Assembly: GCF_001458115.1 (NCBI RefSeq)
Contig: NZ_CZRP01000011.1
Span: 310,001 to 374,000, forward strand
Reading direction: 5' to 3'
DNA length: 64,000 bases
Source: Gracilibacillus massiliensis
Lineage (GTDB): Bacteria > Bacillota > Bacilli > Bacillales > Amphibacillaceae
The stretch's first letter is position 1. Each line of letters opens with the position of its first letter. The notes below the pieces were generated by a model. The model was not told the DNA's origin, did no database searches, and worked only from the letters and a program-made list of their open reading frames with translations. Position numbers and translations under genes: made by a program. Positions 57,378 through 64,000 of this stretch are shown piece by piece.

Positions 57378-58203
57378 TCTATCGAATAAAGTAGCTGTCG
57401 TAACAGGCGGTGGTGGTGTTTTATGTGGTGAGATGGCAAAAGAATTAGCACGACAAGGCATGAAAGTGGCTGTATTAAATCGAACTCTCGAAAAAGCAGA
57501 AAAAGTAGTTGATGATATTAAAGCAAAGGGTGGAGAAGCAATTGCGATCGGTTGTGACGTATTAGATCGGGAAGCCGTGCTTGCTGCGGAAAATCAAGTA
57601 TACCAAACATATGGTGCTTGTGATGTACTCATTAATGGAGCAGGGGGAAATCATCCCGACGGTACCACTGCAGGAGAAAAGTTTAATAAAGAGGACCTCA
57701 CTGATCCTTCCATTCGTACTTTTTTTGATATGACAACCGAAGGATTCTCATCCGTATTTAATTTAAACTTTATAGGTTCTTTAATTCCAACGCAAATCTT
57801 TGCTGAACGAATGGTAGAACGAAAAACAACAGTTATTAACATTTCTTCGATGAGTGCACCTAGTCCGATGACAAAAGTGCCTGCTTATAGTGCGGCAAAA
57901 GCTTCGATCAATAATTTTACTCAATGGTTGGCAGTTCATATGGCGGAGGCTAACGTCCGTGTCAATGCCATTGCACCAGGTTTTTTCTTAACCGATCAAA
58001 ACCGTTCTCTTTTAACCACTGAAGATGGTAGCCCTACACCAAGAATGCAAAAGATTGTTGATCACACACCAATGCGCCGGTTAGGATCATCTGAAGACTT
58101 ATTGGGAACATTACTTTGGCTCGTAGATGAAGAAGCGAGTGGGTTTGTAACCGGAACTTGTATTCCGGTGGATGGTGGATTTATGGCATATAGTGGAGTT
58201 TAA
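57358..58203 (+). CDS. uxuB: D-mannonate oxidoreductase, SDR type
   Basis: A 281-aa short-chain dehydrogenase like B. subtilis UxuB (YjmF). It reduces D-fructuronate to D-mannonate with NADH. NAD motif [19 protein letters not shown], catalytic Ser and Tyr-x-x-x-Lys in [23 protein letters not shown], and SDR C-terminus [14 protein letters not shown]. It overlaps the uxuA end by 20 bp with AAAGGATGA as ribosome site for ATG 57358. It works one step before UxuA in the glucuronate route. Confidence 0.93.
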   Translation: MLPIHTNLSNKVAVVTGGGGVLCGEMAKELARQGMKVAVLNRTLEKAEKVVDDIKAKGGEAIAIGCDVLDREAVLAAENQVYQTYGACDVLINGAGGNHPDGTTAGEKFNKEDLTDPSIRTFFDMTTEGFSSVFNLNFIGSLIPTQIFAERMVERKTTVINISSMSAPSPMTKVPAYSAAKASINNFTQWLAVHMAEANVRVNAIAPGFFLTDQNRSLLTTEDGSPTPRMQKIVDHTPMRRLGSSEDLLGTLLWLVDEEASGFVTGTCIPVDGGFMAYSGV

Positions 58204-58269
58204 ATTGTGCTTGATGTGACACTTGTGATTGTTATCGAAGATACTGACGTATAAAGGTAGGTGAACAGG

Positions 58270-58911
58270 ATGACTGTGTTATCAAAAATGCTTGATAATG
58301 GTGTAGTGGCTGTGATACGAAAAACAACACCAGAAACCATTATTCCAATAGCGAAAGCATTACGTGATGGGGGAGTAACTTCCTTAGAGATTACGGTTGA
58401 AACACCAAAAGTATTAACCTTAATCGAAAAGGTAAAAGATGAATTAGCGGACGAAGTAATGGTGGGTGCTGGTACCGTATTAGATGCGGAGACGGCTCGG
58501 GCCGCTATGATGGCTGGTGCATCTTTCATATTCTCTCCAACTGTTAGGAAAGAAACAATTGAAATGACAAAAAGATATGGTGCCGTTTCAGTGGCAGGTG
58601 CATTTACACCTACAGAAATATTAACTGCTTATGAAGCTGGGGCAGATATGATTAAGGTATTTCCTGCAAGTGTAGTAGGACCTAAATTCTTCAAAGATGT
58701 AAAAGGCCCACTTCCACATATTCCATTAATGCCGACAGGTGGAATTGATGCTGAAAATACTAGTCAATATATTAAGTCAGGAGCAGTAGCTGTCGGTGCC
58801 GGAAGTACATTAGTAAAACCAACAAACAAAATAACCGAAGAGTATTTAACTGATATAACTAAAAAAGCAAAACAATTTATTGAAGCAGTAGAAAAAGGCA
58901 GAGAAAGTTAA
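58270..58911 (+). CDS. kdgA: KDPG/KHG aldolase
   Basis: A 213-aa class I aldolase that splits 2-keto-3-deoxy-6-phosphogluconate into pyruvate and glyceraldehyde-3-phosphate. Typical segments: GVVAVIRKTTPETIIPIAKAL, TSLEITVETP with the catalytic Glu, VGAGTVLDAE, and DMIKVFPASVVGPKF with the Schiff-base Lys. ATG 58270 follows AGGTGA. It ends the glucuronate operon. KdgK, which makes its substrate, is not in the window. Confidence 0.95.
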   Translation: MTVLSKMLDNGVVAVIRKTTPETIIPIAKALRDGGVTSLEITVETPKVLTLIEKVKDELADEVMVGAGTVLDAETARAAMMAGASFIFSPTVRKETIEMTKRYGAVSVAGAFTPTEILTAYEAGADMIKVFPASVVGPKFFKDVKGPLPHIPLMPTGGIDAENTSQYIKSGAVAVGAGSTLVKPTNKITEEYLTDITKKAKQFIEAVEKGRES

Positions 58912-58984
58912 ACTCAATCGTCAAGTTTAGGAATAAGAATGGTTGAACAGGGATTAAAAGACTGGAACAAACAATTTTCATACG

Positions 58985-59530
58985 TATTAGGAAGAAACTA
59001 CGCAATAATTGATGTGTTTTTATTAGCCAGAGTGGTATTTTTGAAATGGTTTATTTACTAAATATCCGCTCCGGCTGCCCACTTCCCTTTCCGTGGTTTT
59101 TTCCCTTCAGCTAACTTTTCCAAGCAAAGATCGCTTGAAAAAGTGGATCTTCAGGTAAAAAGTTACCACAGGAGTGAAAGTGGGCGGCCTGCGCTAATAT
59201 AATGCTTCTACAACTACTGTGATAGATAGCATTTTGAGCTGTTACTCCAAGCAACGAATTTTTTACATGAGAGAAGTAGAATAATGCTACCTGATACTAG
59301 CGTTGTAAAATATCAAAGTAGCGTAGGCGTCCGCTTCTACTCCTACGGGATGTTTTTATTCGAAGATCCACTTTGGTAAGTGGTTTTTGCTTACCAAAGT
59401 TAGCTGAGGAGAAAAACCCGTGGAAAGAGAAGCGGGCAAGCCGGAGCGGTTTCTACGCCAAACATTATCTCAAAATTACTACATCATTTATTGCACAGCA
59501 TTCCATATATTACACAACAATACATTTTGT
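58985..59530. repeat. Dispersed ~500-bp palindromic repeat, copy A5
   Basis: Nearly identical in order and sequence to copy A1 (1868-2405). It includes CCGCTCCGGCTGCCCACTTC, the AGCTAACTTTTCCAAGC hairpin, the spacer with GCATTTTGAGCTGTTACTCC, and the inverted right box ending CAAGCCGGAGCGG. An open frame at 59373-59618 falls mostly inside the right box and is not taken as a gene. Confidence 0.8.
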
Positions 59531-59614
59531 ATCGTACGTGATTGTAGTTATAGAATATTGTTATGTCCCAGTCTTTTTGCTTTTTCAACTAGCTAGTTTT
59601 CATGTAAGAGGACG

Positions 59615-60487
59615 TTAATACAAATCCCATTTTAATTGATGTGCTTTGTTAAATCGTTGGTTTACATTATCCCAGTCCACTACATTCCACCAATTGTTAA
59701 TATAGGATGCTTTGTCATTTTTGTGCTGTAGGTAGTAGGCATGCTCCCATACGTCTAACACTAATAATGGTATGGTATCAGGTACTTGAAATAATTGGTG
59801 TTTTTCAAAAGATTGAATCGCTAATCTTCCACTTCTTGGTGACCACACCAATACCGCCCATCCATCACCTTCGACTGAATTAGCAACATCCGTAAAAAGC
59901 TTTTTGAAATTTTGCCAAGATCCAAAATCCTTTTTGATCTGATTCAAAATAGCACCTGAGGGCTTTTTCTCGCTGGTAGGTGTCATATTAAACCAAAAAA
60001 TGGTGTGCAAATAATGACCAGATCCATGAAAAGCTTGTTCTCGTAACCAGTGTTTTAATGGTTCTTTACCTTTTTTTTCTGTATATAACGCTTCTTCGGC
60101 CTTATTTAATCCATCCACATATGCTTGATGATGTTTGGTATGGTGTAATCGCATAATTTCCTCACTTATATACGGTTCTAATGCATTATAGCTATAAGGA
60201 AGTTGTGGCAATTGATGCTTTCCATAAGGCACACTGTCTTTCTTTTTAGGACTTCTAAGTTCTTGAATGATATTTTCGCCGTCTAATCTTAGATCATGTA
60301 TTCTTTGATAATCAATGTCTTCTTCTTCTTTACTTAATAGCTCATAAATGTTTTCTTGCCATATTTCAACTTGTTGAATGGCGTGAAGTTTTTCTTCTTC
60401 AGGTATGGAGGACTCCTGTAACTTATTTTTTAGCTTTTCTCCCCATTCGACTAATCCATTAAGATATTGTTGGTATTCTTTATCCAT
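59615..60487 (-). CDS. Fe/Mn superoxide dismutase with N-terminal extension
   Basis: A 290-aa protein. The first ~85 residues are a charged helical extension. The SOD domain (about 90-290) has metal ligands His in MRLHHTKHHQAYVDG, His in HGSGHYLHTIFWFNM, and Asp and His in VLDVWEHAYYLQ. It dismutates superoxide. Architecture and length resemble B. subtilis SodF rather than the ~200-aa SodA. There is no signal peptide. The sequence HYLHTIFW in place of the usual NHxxFW is unusual but keeps the ligand. It is convergent with the glucuronate operon. Confidence 0.92.
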   Translation of the reverse strand: MDKEYQQYLNGLVEWGEKLKNKLQESSIPEEEKLHAIQQVEIWQENIYELLSKEEEDIDYQRIHDLRLDGENIIQELRSPKKKDSVPYGKHQLPQLPYSYNALEPYISEEIMRLHHTKHHQAYVDGLNKAEEALYTEKKGKEPLKHWLREQAFHGSGHYLHTIFWFNMTPTSEKKPSGAILNQIKKDFGSWQNFKKLFTDVANSVEGDGWAVLVWSPRSGRLAIQSFEKHQLFQVPDTIPLLVLDVWEHAYYLQHKNDKASYINNWWNVVDWDNVNQRFNKAHQLKWDLY

Positions 60488-60551
60488 GACATCACCCCAT
60501 GTAGCTTATGTAGTAGCTTGAGGCAAAGTGATTACTAATAGAAAATTACAA

Positions 60552-60592
60552 ATAAAAAAAGTAACCGCACACCTTACAGAGTGTGCAGTTAC
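60552..60592 (-). terminator. Terminator of xylR
   Basis: GTAACTGCACAC pairs with GTGTGCGGTTAC on the minus strand (one mismatch, 60581-60592 with 60561-60572), followed by TTTTTTTATT. Confidence 0.9.
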
Positions 60593-60601
60593 TTCATTGT
60601 A

Positions 60602-61777
60602 TTAATTTGGCATGATTTCATTTTCGCTAGACTTAAAAAATTTTTCGATATTAAAAGCAGCCATTCCCATAACGGTAGAATGTTTCTTTAGTTTAGCAAC
60701 ATTCAACTGGACATCATTCTTATTAAAACCAATTGCATTTTTTTCGATTCTTCTTTCAATAGCAGGCATTATGTAATTTTCTGCTAATTGAAGTGTGTTT
60801 CCTACAACGACCTGTTCTGGATTAAAAATATGAATAATATTGGTAATACCAACACCCAGGTAATCCCCTAATTGTTCTAACAATTTGATTGCTTTCGATT
60901 CACCATTATTTGCTGCTTCTACAATGTGTTCGACAGAAGCTGCTTTATACCCCTTTTTTTCTGCCTGTTCTATCAATGCTTTTTCTGAAGCATAAAGTTC
61001 CCAACAACCTTTATTTCCACAACGACAATCTACTCCATCTTTTTCGATCGTCATATGTCCAAGCTCTCCAGAAAAACCACGTAAACCTTTATATAACTTG
61101 CCGTCTAAAATGAGCCCAACACCAATACCAACACTTACACTGGCATAAACTAACTCAGTTGAAAACTGGCCTACACCATATACTTTTTCACCATAGGCAC
61201 CAGCATTTGCTTCGTTTTCTACTGTGATCGGAACTTGATAATGTTCCGCTAACATTTTTCTTAGAGGTACTTTCTTCCAACCTAAGTTAGGGGCTAGTAG
61301 TATTTCTCCTTCTGTTGTGACAACACCAGGTACCCCGACACCGATACCTACAATCCCATATTCGGAAGTAGGAGCGTTTAATTTTAATTCACTAATTAAT
61401 GTGTATAAAAGATGTAAAACTTCATCAACATTATCATTTTGGAAACGAATTCTTTTTTCATTAATAATGTTGCCACGTAAATCAGTTAATACACCTAAAA
61501 TACTTTTCACGCCTAAATCGACAGAAATGGTGTAGCCAGCTCGTTCATTAAGTAACAACATAACAGGTCTTCTGCCGCCACTGGACTCACCTGTTCCAGA
61601 TTCATTTATTAATTTTTCATCGATTAATTCACTGACAAGAGAGGAAACCGTTCCTTTATTTAAACCAGTTACCTGTGCAATGCTAGCACGAGAGATAGGG
61701 GCTTTTTCCTGAATGGTTTCTAATACAAGTGCTTTATTTTCTTTTTTCACGACATGCTGATTCCATGTTTGACTCAT
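60602..61777 (-). CDS. xylR: Xylose repressor XylR, ROK family
   Basis: A 391-aa repressor. The N-terminal winged helix (about 12-70) reads ENKALVLETIQEKAPISRAS and IAQVTGLNKGTVSSLVSELI. A ROK sugar-kinase-like domain follows with GIGVGVPGVVTTEGEILLAP, GELGHMTIEKDG and the zinc cluster CRCGNKGCWE. It is divergent from xylA, with 318 bp between starts. In Bacilli XylR releases the xylAB promoter when xylose is bound. The matching operator is at 62006-62026. Confidence 0.95.
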   Translation of the reverse strand: MSQTWNQHVVKKENKALVLETIQEKAPISRASIAQVTGLNKGTVSSLVSELIDEKLINESGTGESSGGRRPVMLLLNERAGYTISVDLGVKSILGVLTDLRGNIINEKRIRFQNDNVDEVLHLLYTLISELKLNAPTSEYGIVGIGVGVPGVVTTEGEILLAPNLGWKKVPLRKMLAEHYQVPITVENEANAGAYGEKVYGVGQFSTELVYASVSVGIGVGLILDGKLYKGLRGFSGELGHMTIEKDGVDCRCGNKGCWELYASEKALIEQAEKKGYKAASVEHIVEAANNGESKAIKLLEQLGDYLGVGITNIIHIFNPEQVVVGNTLQLAENYIMPAIERRIEKNAIGFNKNDVQLNVAKLKKHSTVMGMAAFNIEKFFKSSENEIMPN

Positions 61778-61819
61778 TCAATTCACTCTTTTCTGCATCC
61801 GTATTCAATTAATCACGGT

Positions 61820-61955
61820 TTAATCGTCCGTAAAACCTCACTTCAAGAGTCGAGCAACAGCAAAAAAGCTAAGTGTGGGGGATCAACGGACGCTAACTTC
61901 CTGATAAATTTCGCTAGCAATCAGTGGGAGTTTTAGACTCCCACTGATTGAAGTC
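61820..61955. repeat. Structured RNA-like repeat, copy 2
   Basis: Shares AAGCTAAGTG, AACTTCCTGATAA and TTTCGC with copy 1 at 25211-25357. Possible helices: 61825-61830 with 61887-61892 (CGTCCG/CGGACG), 61836-61843 with 61871-61878, and a perfect 13-bp hairpin 61919-61931 with 61937-61949. It lies in the xylR-xylA gap on the xylR side, so it would be upstream of a minus-strand gene as in copy 1. Confidence 0.6.
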
Positions 61956-62005
61956 TTACTTTATTAGGACTATTTTAACACAATTTATCAAATAATTCTA
62001 TAATC

Positions 62006-62047
62006 TTTGTTTATTGACTAGACAAACTTTGCGAGAGTTGATATAAT
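62006..62047 (+). promoter_or_regulatory. xylA promoter with XylR operator
   Basis: TAGACA (62019-62024), 17-bp spacer, TATAAT (62042-62047). The interrupted palindrome TTTGTTTATTGACTAGACAAA (outer half-sites TTTGT 62006-62010 and ACAAA 62022-62026) overlaps the -35 box. It resembles Bacillus XylR operators built on GTTTGTT and AACAAAC. Confidence 0.75.
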
Positions 62048-62095
62048 AATCACGAAATCAATTAACCTAACAAGGTAATGTGGAGGTATGAATAA

Positions 62096-63421
62096 ATGAC
62101 ATGGTTTGAAAACGTTAACAAGATTCAGTATGAAGGACCGCAGTCAAAAAATCCGTTAGCTTTTAAATTTTATAATCCAGAAGAGATCATTAACGGGAAA
62201 TCAATGAAAGAATACTTACGTTACGGTGTTGCTTATTGGCACACGTTCACTGCTCCATTGGATGATCCATTTGGTTCAGGTACAGCACTTCGTAATTGGG
62301 ACAAATATGATGGAATGGATCAGGCGAAAGCAAGAGTAGAAGCAGCTTTTGAATTCTTCGAAAAATTAGGTGCAGAGTATTTCTGTTTCCATGATGTAGA
62401 TATCGCTCCTGAAGGTGATTCACTAAGAGAAACATATAAAAACCAAGACACGATTGTTTCTTTAATTAAGGATCATATGAAAGATAGCAACGTGAAATTA
62501 CTTTGGAACACAGCGAATAACTTTACCAACCCTCGTTTTGTTCATGGGGCAGCATCTTCGAGCAATGCAGACGTATTCGCATATGCAGCAGCAAAAGTAA
62601 AAAAACAATTAGAAATTGGTAAAGAGCTTGGTGGAGAAAACTATGTATTCTGGGGTGGTCGTGAAGGTTACGAAACATTACTTAATACAGATTTAGGTTT
62701 AGAACAGGACAACCTAGGACGTTTCTTCCAAATGGCAGTTGACTATGCGAAAGAAATCGGCTTTGATGCACAGTTCTTAATTGAACCAAAACCGAAAGAG
62801 CCAACTACGCACCAGTATGATTTTGATTCTCAGTCAACACATGCATTCCTATTGAAATATGGACTTGCTGATAAATTCAAGTTAAACATTGAAGCAAACC
62901 ACGCAACACTTGCAGGTCATACATTCGAGCATGAACTACGTTATGCACGTGTCAACGGGCTATTAGGTTCTGTGGATGCGAATCAGGGTGACCCATTATT
63001 AGGATGGGATACAGATGAATTCCCGGCAGATATTTATTCGACAACACTTGCAATGTATGAAATTATCAAAAACGGTGGTCTTGGATCAGGTGGTTTAAAC
63101 TTTGATGCTAAAGCTCGTCGTGGCTCATTCGATCAAGATGATTTATTCCATGCACATATCGCTGGTATGGATCACTTTGCAGTAGGTTACAAAGTAGCTA
63201 GCCAATTAGTTGAAGATCGCGTTTTTGAAAATATTATCGATGATCGTTATGCAAGCTTTAAAGAAGGTATTGGTAAAGATATCGTAGAAGGAAAAGCGGA
63301 CTTCAAATCACTAGAAGAACATGCATTGAACCTGAAAGAAATCAAAAATAAATCAGGTCGCTTAGAAGTAATTAAAGCTACGATTAATCAATATTTATTA
63401 AATGCATATGCAGGTAAATAA
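62096..63421 (+). CDS. xylA: Xylose isomerase
   Basis: A 441-aa class II xylose isomerase that converts D-xylose to D-xylulose. Catalytic His in [13 protein letters not shown], metal ligands in [58 protein letters not shown] and [28 protein letters not shown] (read in parts; each part contains the known Glu, Asp or His). Long N-terminal class II extension with [14 protein letters not shown]. Ribosome site GTGGAGG. A perfect cre site lies in codons 4-9. xylB follows. Confidence 0.98.
   Translation: MTWFENVNKIQYEGPQSKNPLAFKFYNPEEIINGKSMKEYLRYGVAYWHTFTAPLDDPFGSGTALRNWDKYDGMDQAKARVEAAFEFFEKLGAEYFCFHDVDIAPEGDSLRETYKNQDTIVSLIKDHMKDSNVKLLWNTANNFTNPRFVHGAASSSNADVFAYAAAKVKKQLEIGKELGGENYVFWGGREGYETLLNTDLGLEQDNLGRFFQMAVDYAKEIGFDAQFLIEPKPKEPTTHQYDFDSQSTHAFLLKYGLADKFKLNIEANHATLAGHTFEHELRYARVNGLLGSVDANQGDPLLGWDTDEFPADIYSTTLAMYEIIKNGGLGSGGLNFDAKARRGSFDQDDLFHAHIAGMDHFAVGYKVASQLVEDRVFENIIDDRYASFKEGIGKDIVEGKADFKSLEEHALNLKEIKNKSGRLEVIKATINQYLLNAYAGK
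62106..62120 (+). promoter_or_regulatory. CcpA cre site inside xylA
   Basis: TTGAAAACGTTAACA matches WTGNAANCGNWNNCW at every position. It lies within the first codons of xylA; intragenic cre sites in xylA are known from other Bacillus xyl operons and act as roadblocks. Confidence 0.85.
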
Positions 63422-63430
63422 TTAAATTCT

Positions 63431-63463
63431 AGAAGACTTAGCTAAATCACGGCTAAGTCTTCT
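63431..63463 (+). terminator. Hairpin between xylA and xylB
   Basis: AGAAGACTTAGC/GCTAAGTCTTCT (63431-63442 with 63452-63463) has a perfect 12-bp stem and no T tract. It more likely protects the xylA message end and lowers xylB expression than stops transcription fully. Confidence 0.65.
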
Positions 63464-63494
63464 AACTAATTAAAATGAAATGTGAGGTGTCACG

Positions 63495-64000
63495 ATGAGT
63501 TATGTGATTGGTGTCGATCTTGGAACAAGTGCCGTAAAGTTGTTATTAGTCAACAAATCAGGCGAAGTTGTTCAAGAAGTATCAAAAGACTATCCTTTAA
63601 TCCAAGAAAAAACAGGATATTCAGAACAAAAGCCTGAAGACTGGGTAGAGCAAACAGTAGCAGGTTTAAAAGAACTTGTGGAACAATTTAAGGGAAATGT
63701 TTCTGAAATTGAAGGGTTAAGTTTCTCTGGACAAATGCACGGATTAGTGTTGCTTGATGCTGATAATAAACCACTTCGTAATGCAATTCTGTGGAATGAT
63801 ACTCGTACAACTGCACAATGTAAAGAGATATATGACAAAGTAGGAAAGACTAAATTTATTGATATCACCAAAAATTTAGCACTAGAAGGTTTTACATTAC
63901 CTAAGATTTTATGGGTGAAAGAAAATGAAGCCGAACTATTCGCCAAAGCGAAAACATTTGTGTTGCCTAAAGATTATGTTCGCTATCGTTTGACCGAAAC
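63495..64000 (+). CDS. xylB: Xylulokinase, 3'-truncated by the window
   Basis: The first 168 codons of an FGGY kinase; the frame is open to the window end. ATG 63495 has GAGGTG nine bases before. Start YVIGVDLGTSAVKLLLVN is the phosphate-binding loop. SFSGQMHGLVLLD and AILWNDTRTTAQCKEI are typical of xylulokinase rather than glycerol or gluconate kinase. It phosphorylates D-xylulose to xylulose-5-phosphate for the pentose phosphate pathway, directly after XylA. Confidence 0.95.
   Translation, partial: MSYVIGVDLGTSAVKLLLVNKSGEVVQEVSKDYPLIQEKTGYSEQKPEDWVEQTVAGLKELVEQFKGNVSEIEGLSFSGQMHGLVLLDADNKPLRNAILWNDTRTTAQCKEIYDKVGKTKFIDITKNLALEGFTLPKILWVKENEAELFAKAKTFVLPKDYVRYRLTE

Overview
The window reads as chromosome of a low-GC Bacillaceae, probably a halotolerant or halophilic genus such as Gracilibacillus or a relative (inference). 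The basis is AT-rich DNA, strong Shine-Dalgarno sites, acidic secreted proteins, Bacillus-type regulons (GlpP, XylR, CcpA sites, YesMN) and Gram-positive wall anchors. Most of it serves carbohydrate and glycerol catabolism. No rRNA, tRNA, prophage, transposase or CRISPR array was recognised.

Layout. 1-9.4 kb: a wall-anchored GH43 enzyme (5' end outside the window), a LacI-type regulator, a GH35 beta-galactosidase behind three palindromic operators, and a 1273-aa wall-anchored GH30 enzyme; together they look like a beta-galactan or arabinogalactan locus. 10.2-19.5 kb: a yes-type operon (YesL-like protein, two ABC permeases, binding lipoprotein, YesM/YesN two-component system, heparinase II/III-like protein). 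19.5-25.8 kb, minus strand: nitroreductase, NMT1/SsuA-type ABC importer, divergent PRPP synthetase paralogue, glycerate kinase and a small membrane protein. 26.4-29.1 kb: PEP carboxylase. 29.5-41.5 kb: a glycerol block of glpP, a TRAP transporter with a GH31 glycosidase, glpK, glpD and dhaKLM. The TRAP-GH31 operon and glpK have matching leader RNAs of GlpP type. 41.6-49.3 kb: a membrane alpha/beta-hydrolase and a sugar-oxidation cluster (two Gfo/Idh dehydrogenases, AraC regulator, DUF993 aldolase-like protein, TIM-barrel isomerase). 49.4-51.2 kb: a small acidic membrane protein and tandem DoxX genes. 51.2-52.8 kb: a group II intron RNA without reverse transcriptase inside a dispersed repeat, then a candidate CcpA-controlled small RNA. 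53.5-64 kb: glucuronoxylan use (GntR, GH67, UxuA, UxuB, KDPG aldolase), a superoxide dismutase, and xylR/xylA/xylB (xylB cut by the window end).

How it fits together. Extracellular hydrolases and solute-binding importers deliver oligosaccharides; cytoplasmic GH35, GH31 and GH67 split them; xylose, glucuronate and glycerol enter central metabolism through XylAB, the Uxu/KDPG route and GlpK/GlpD. Candidate CcpA (cre) sites in or near xylA, the yes-type operon and two short transcripts suggest global carbon control. The most unusual items are the GlpP-type leader on a TRAP-glycosidase operon (possible glycosyl-glycerol use), the C-rich small RNA, a twice-occurring structured RNA-like repeat with compensatory base changes, and two arrays of a related 14-bp motif with a period of about 21 bp.
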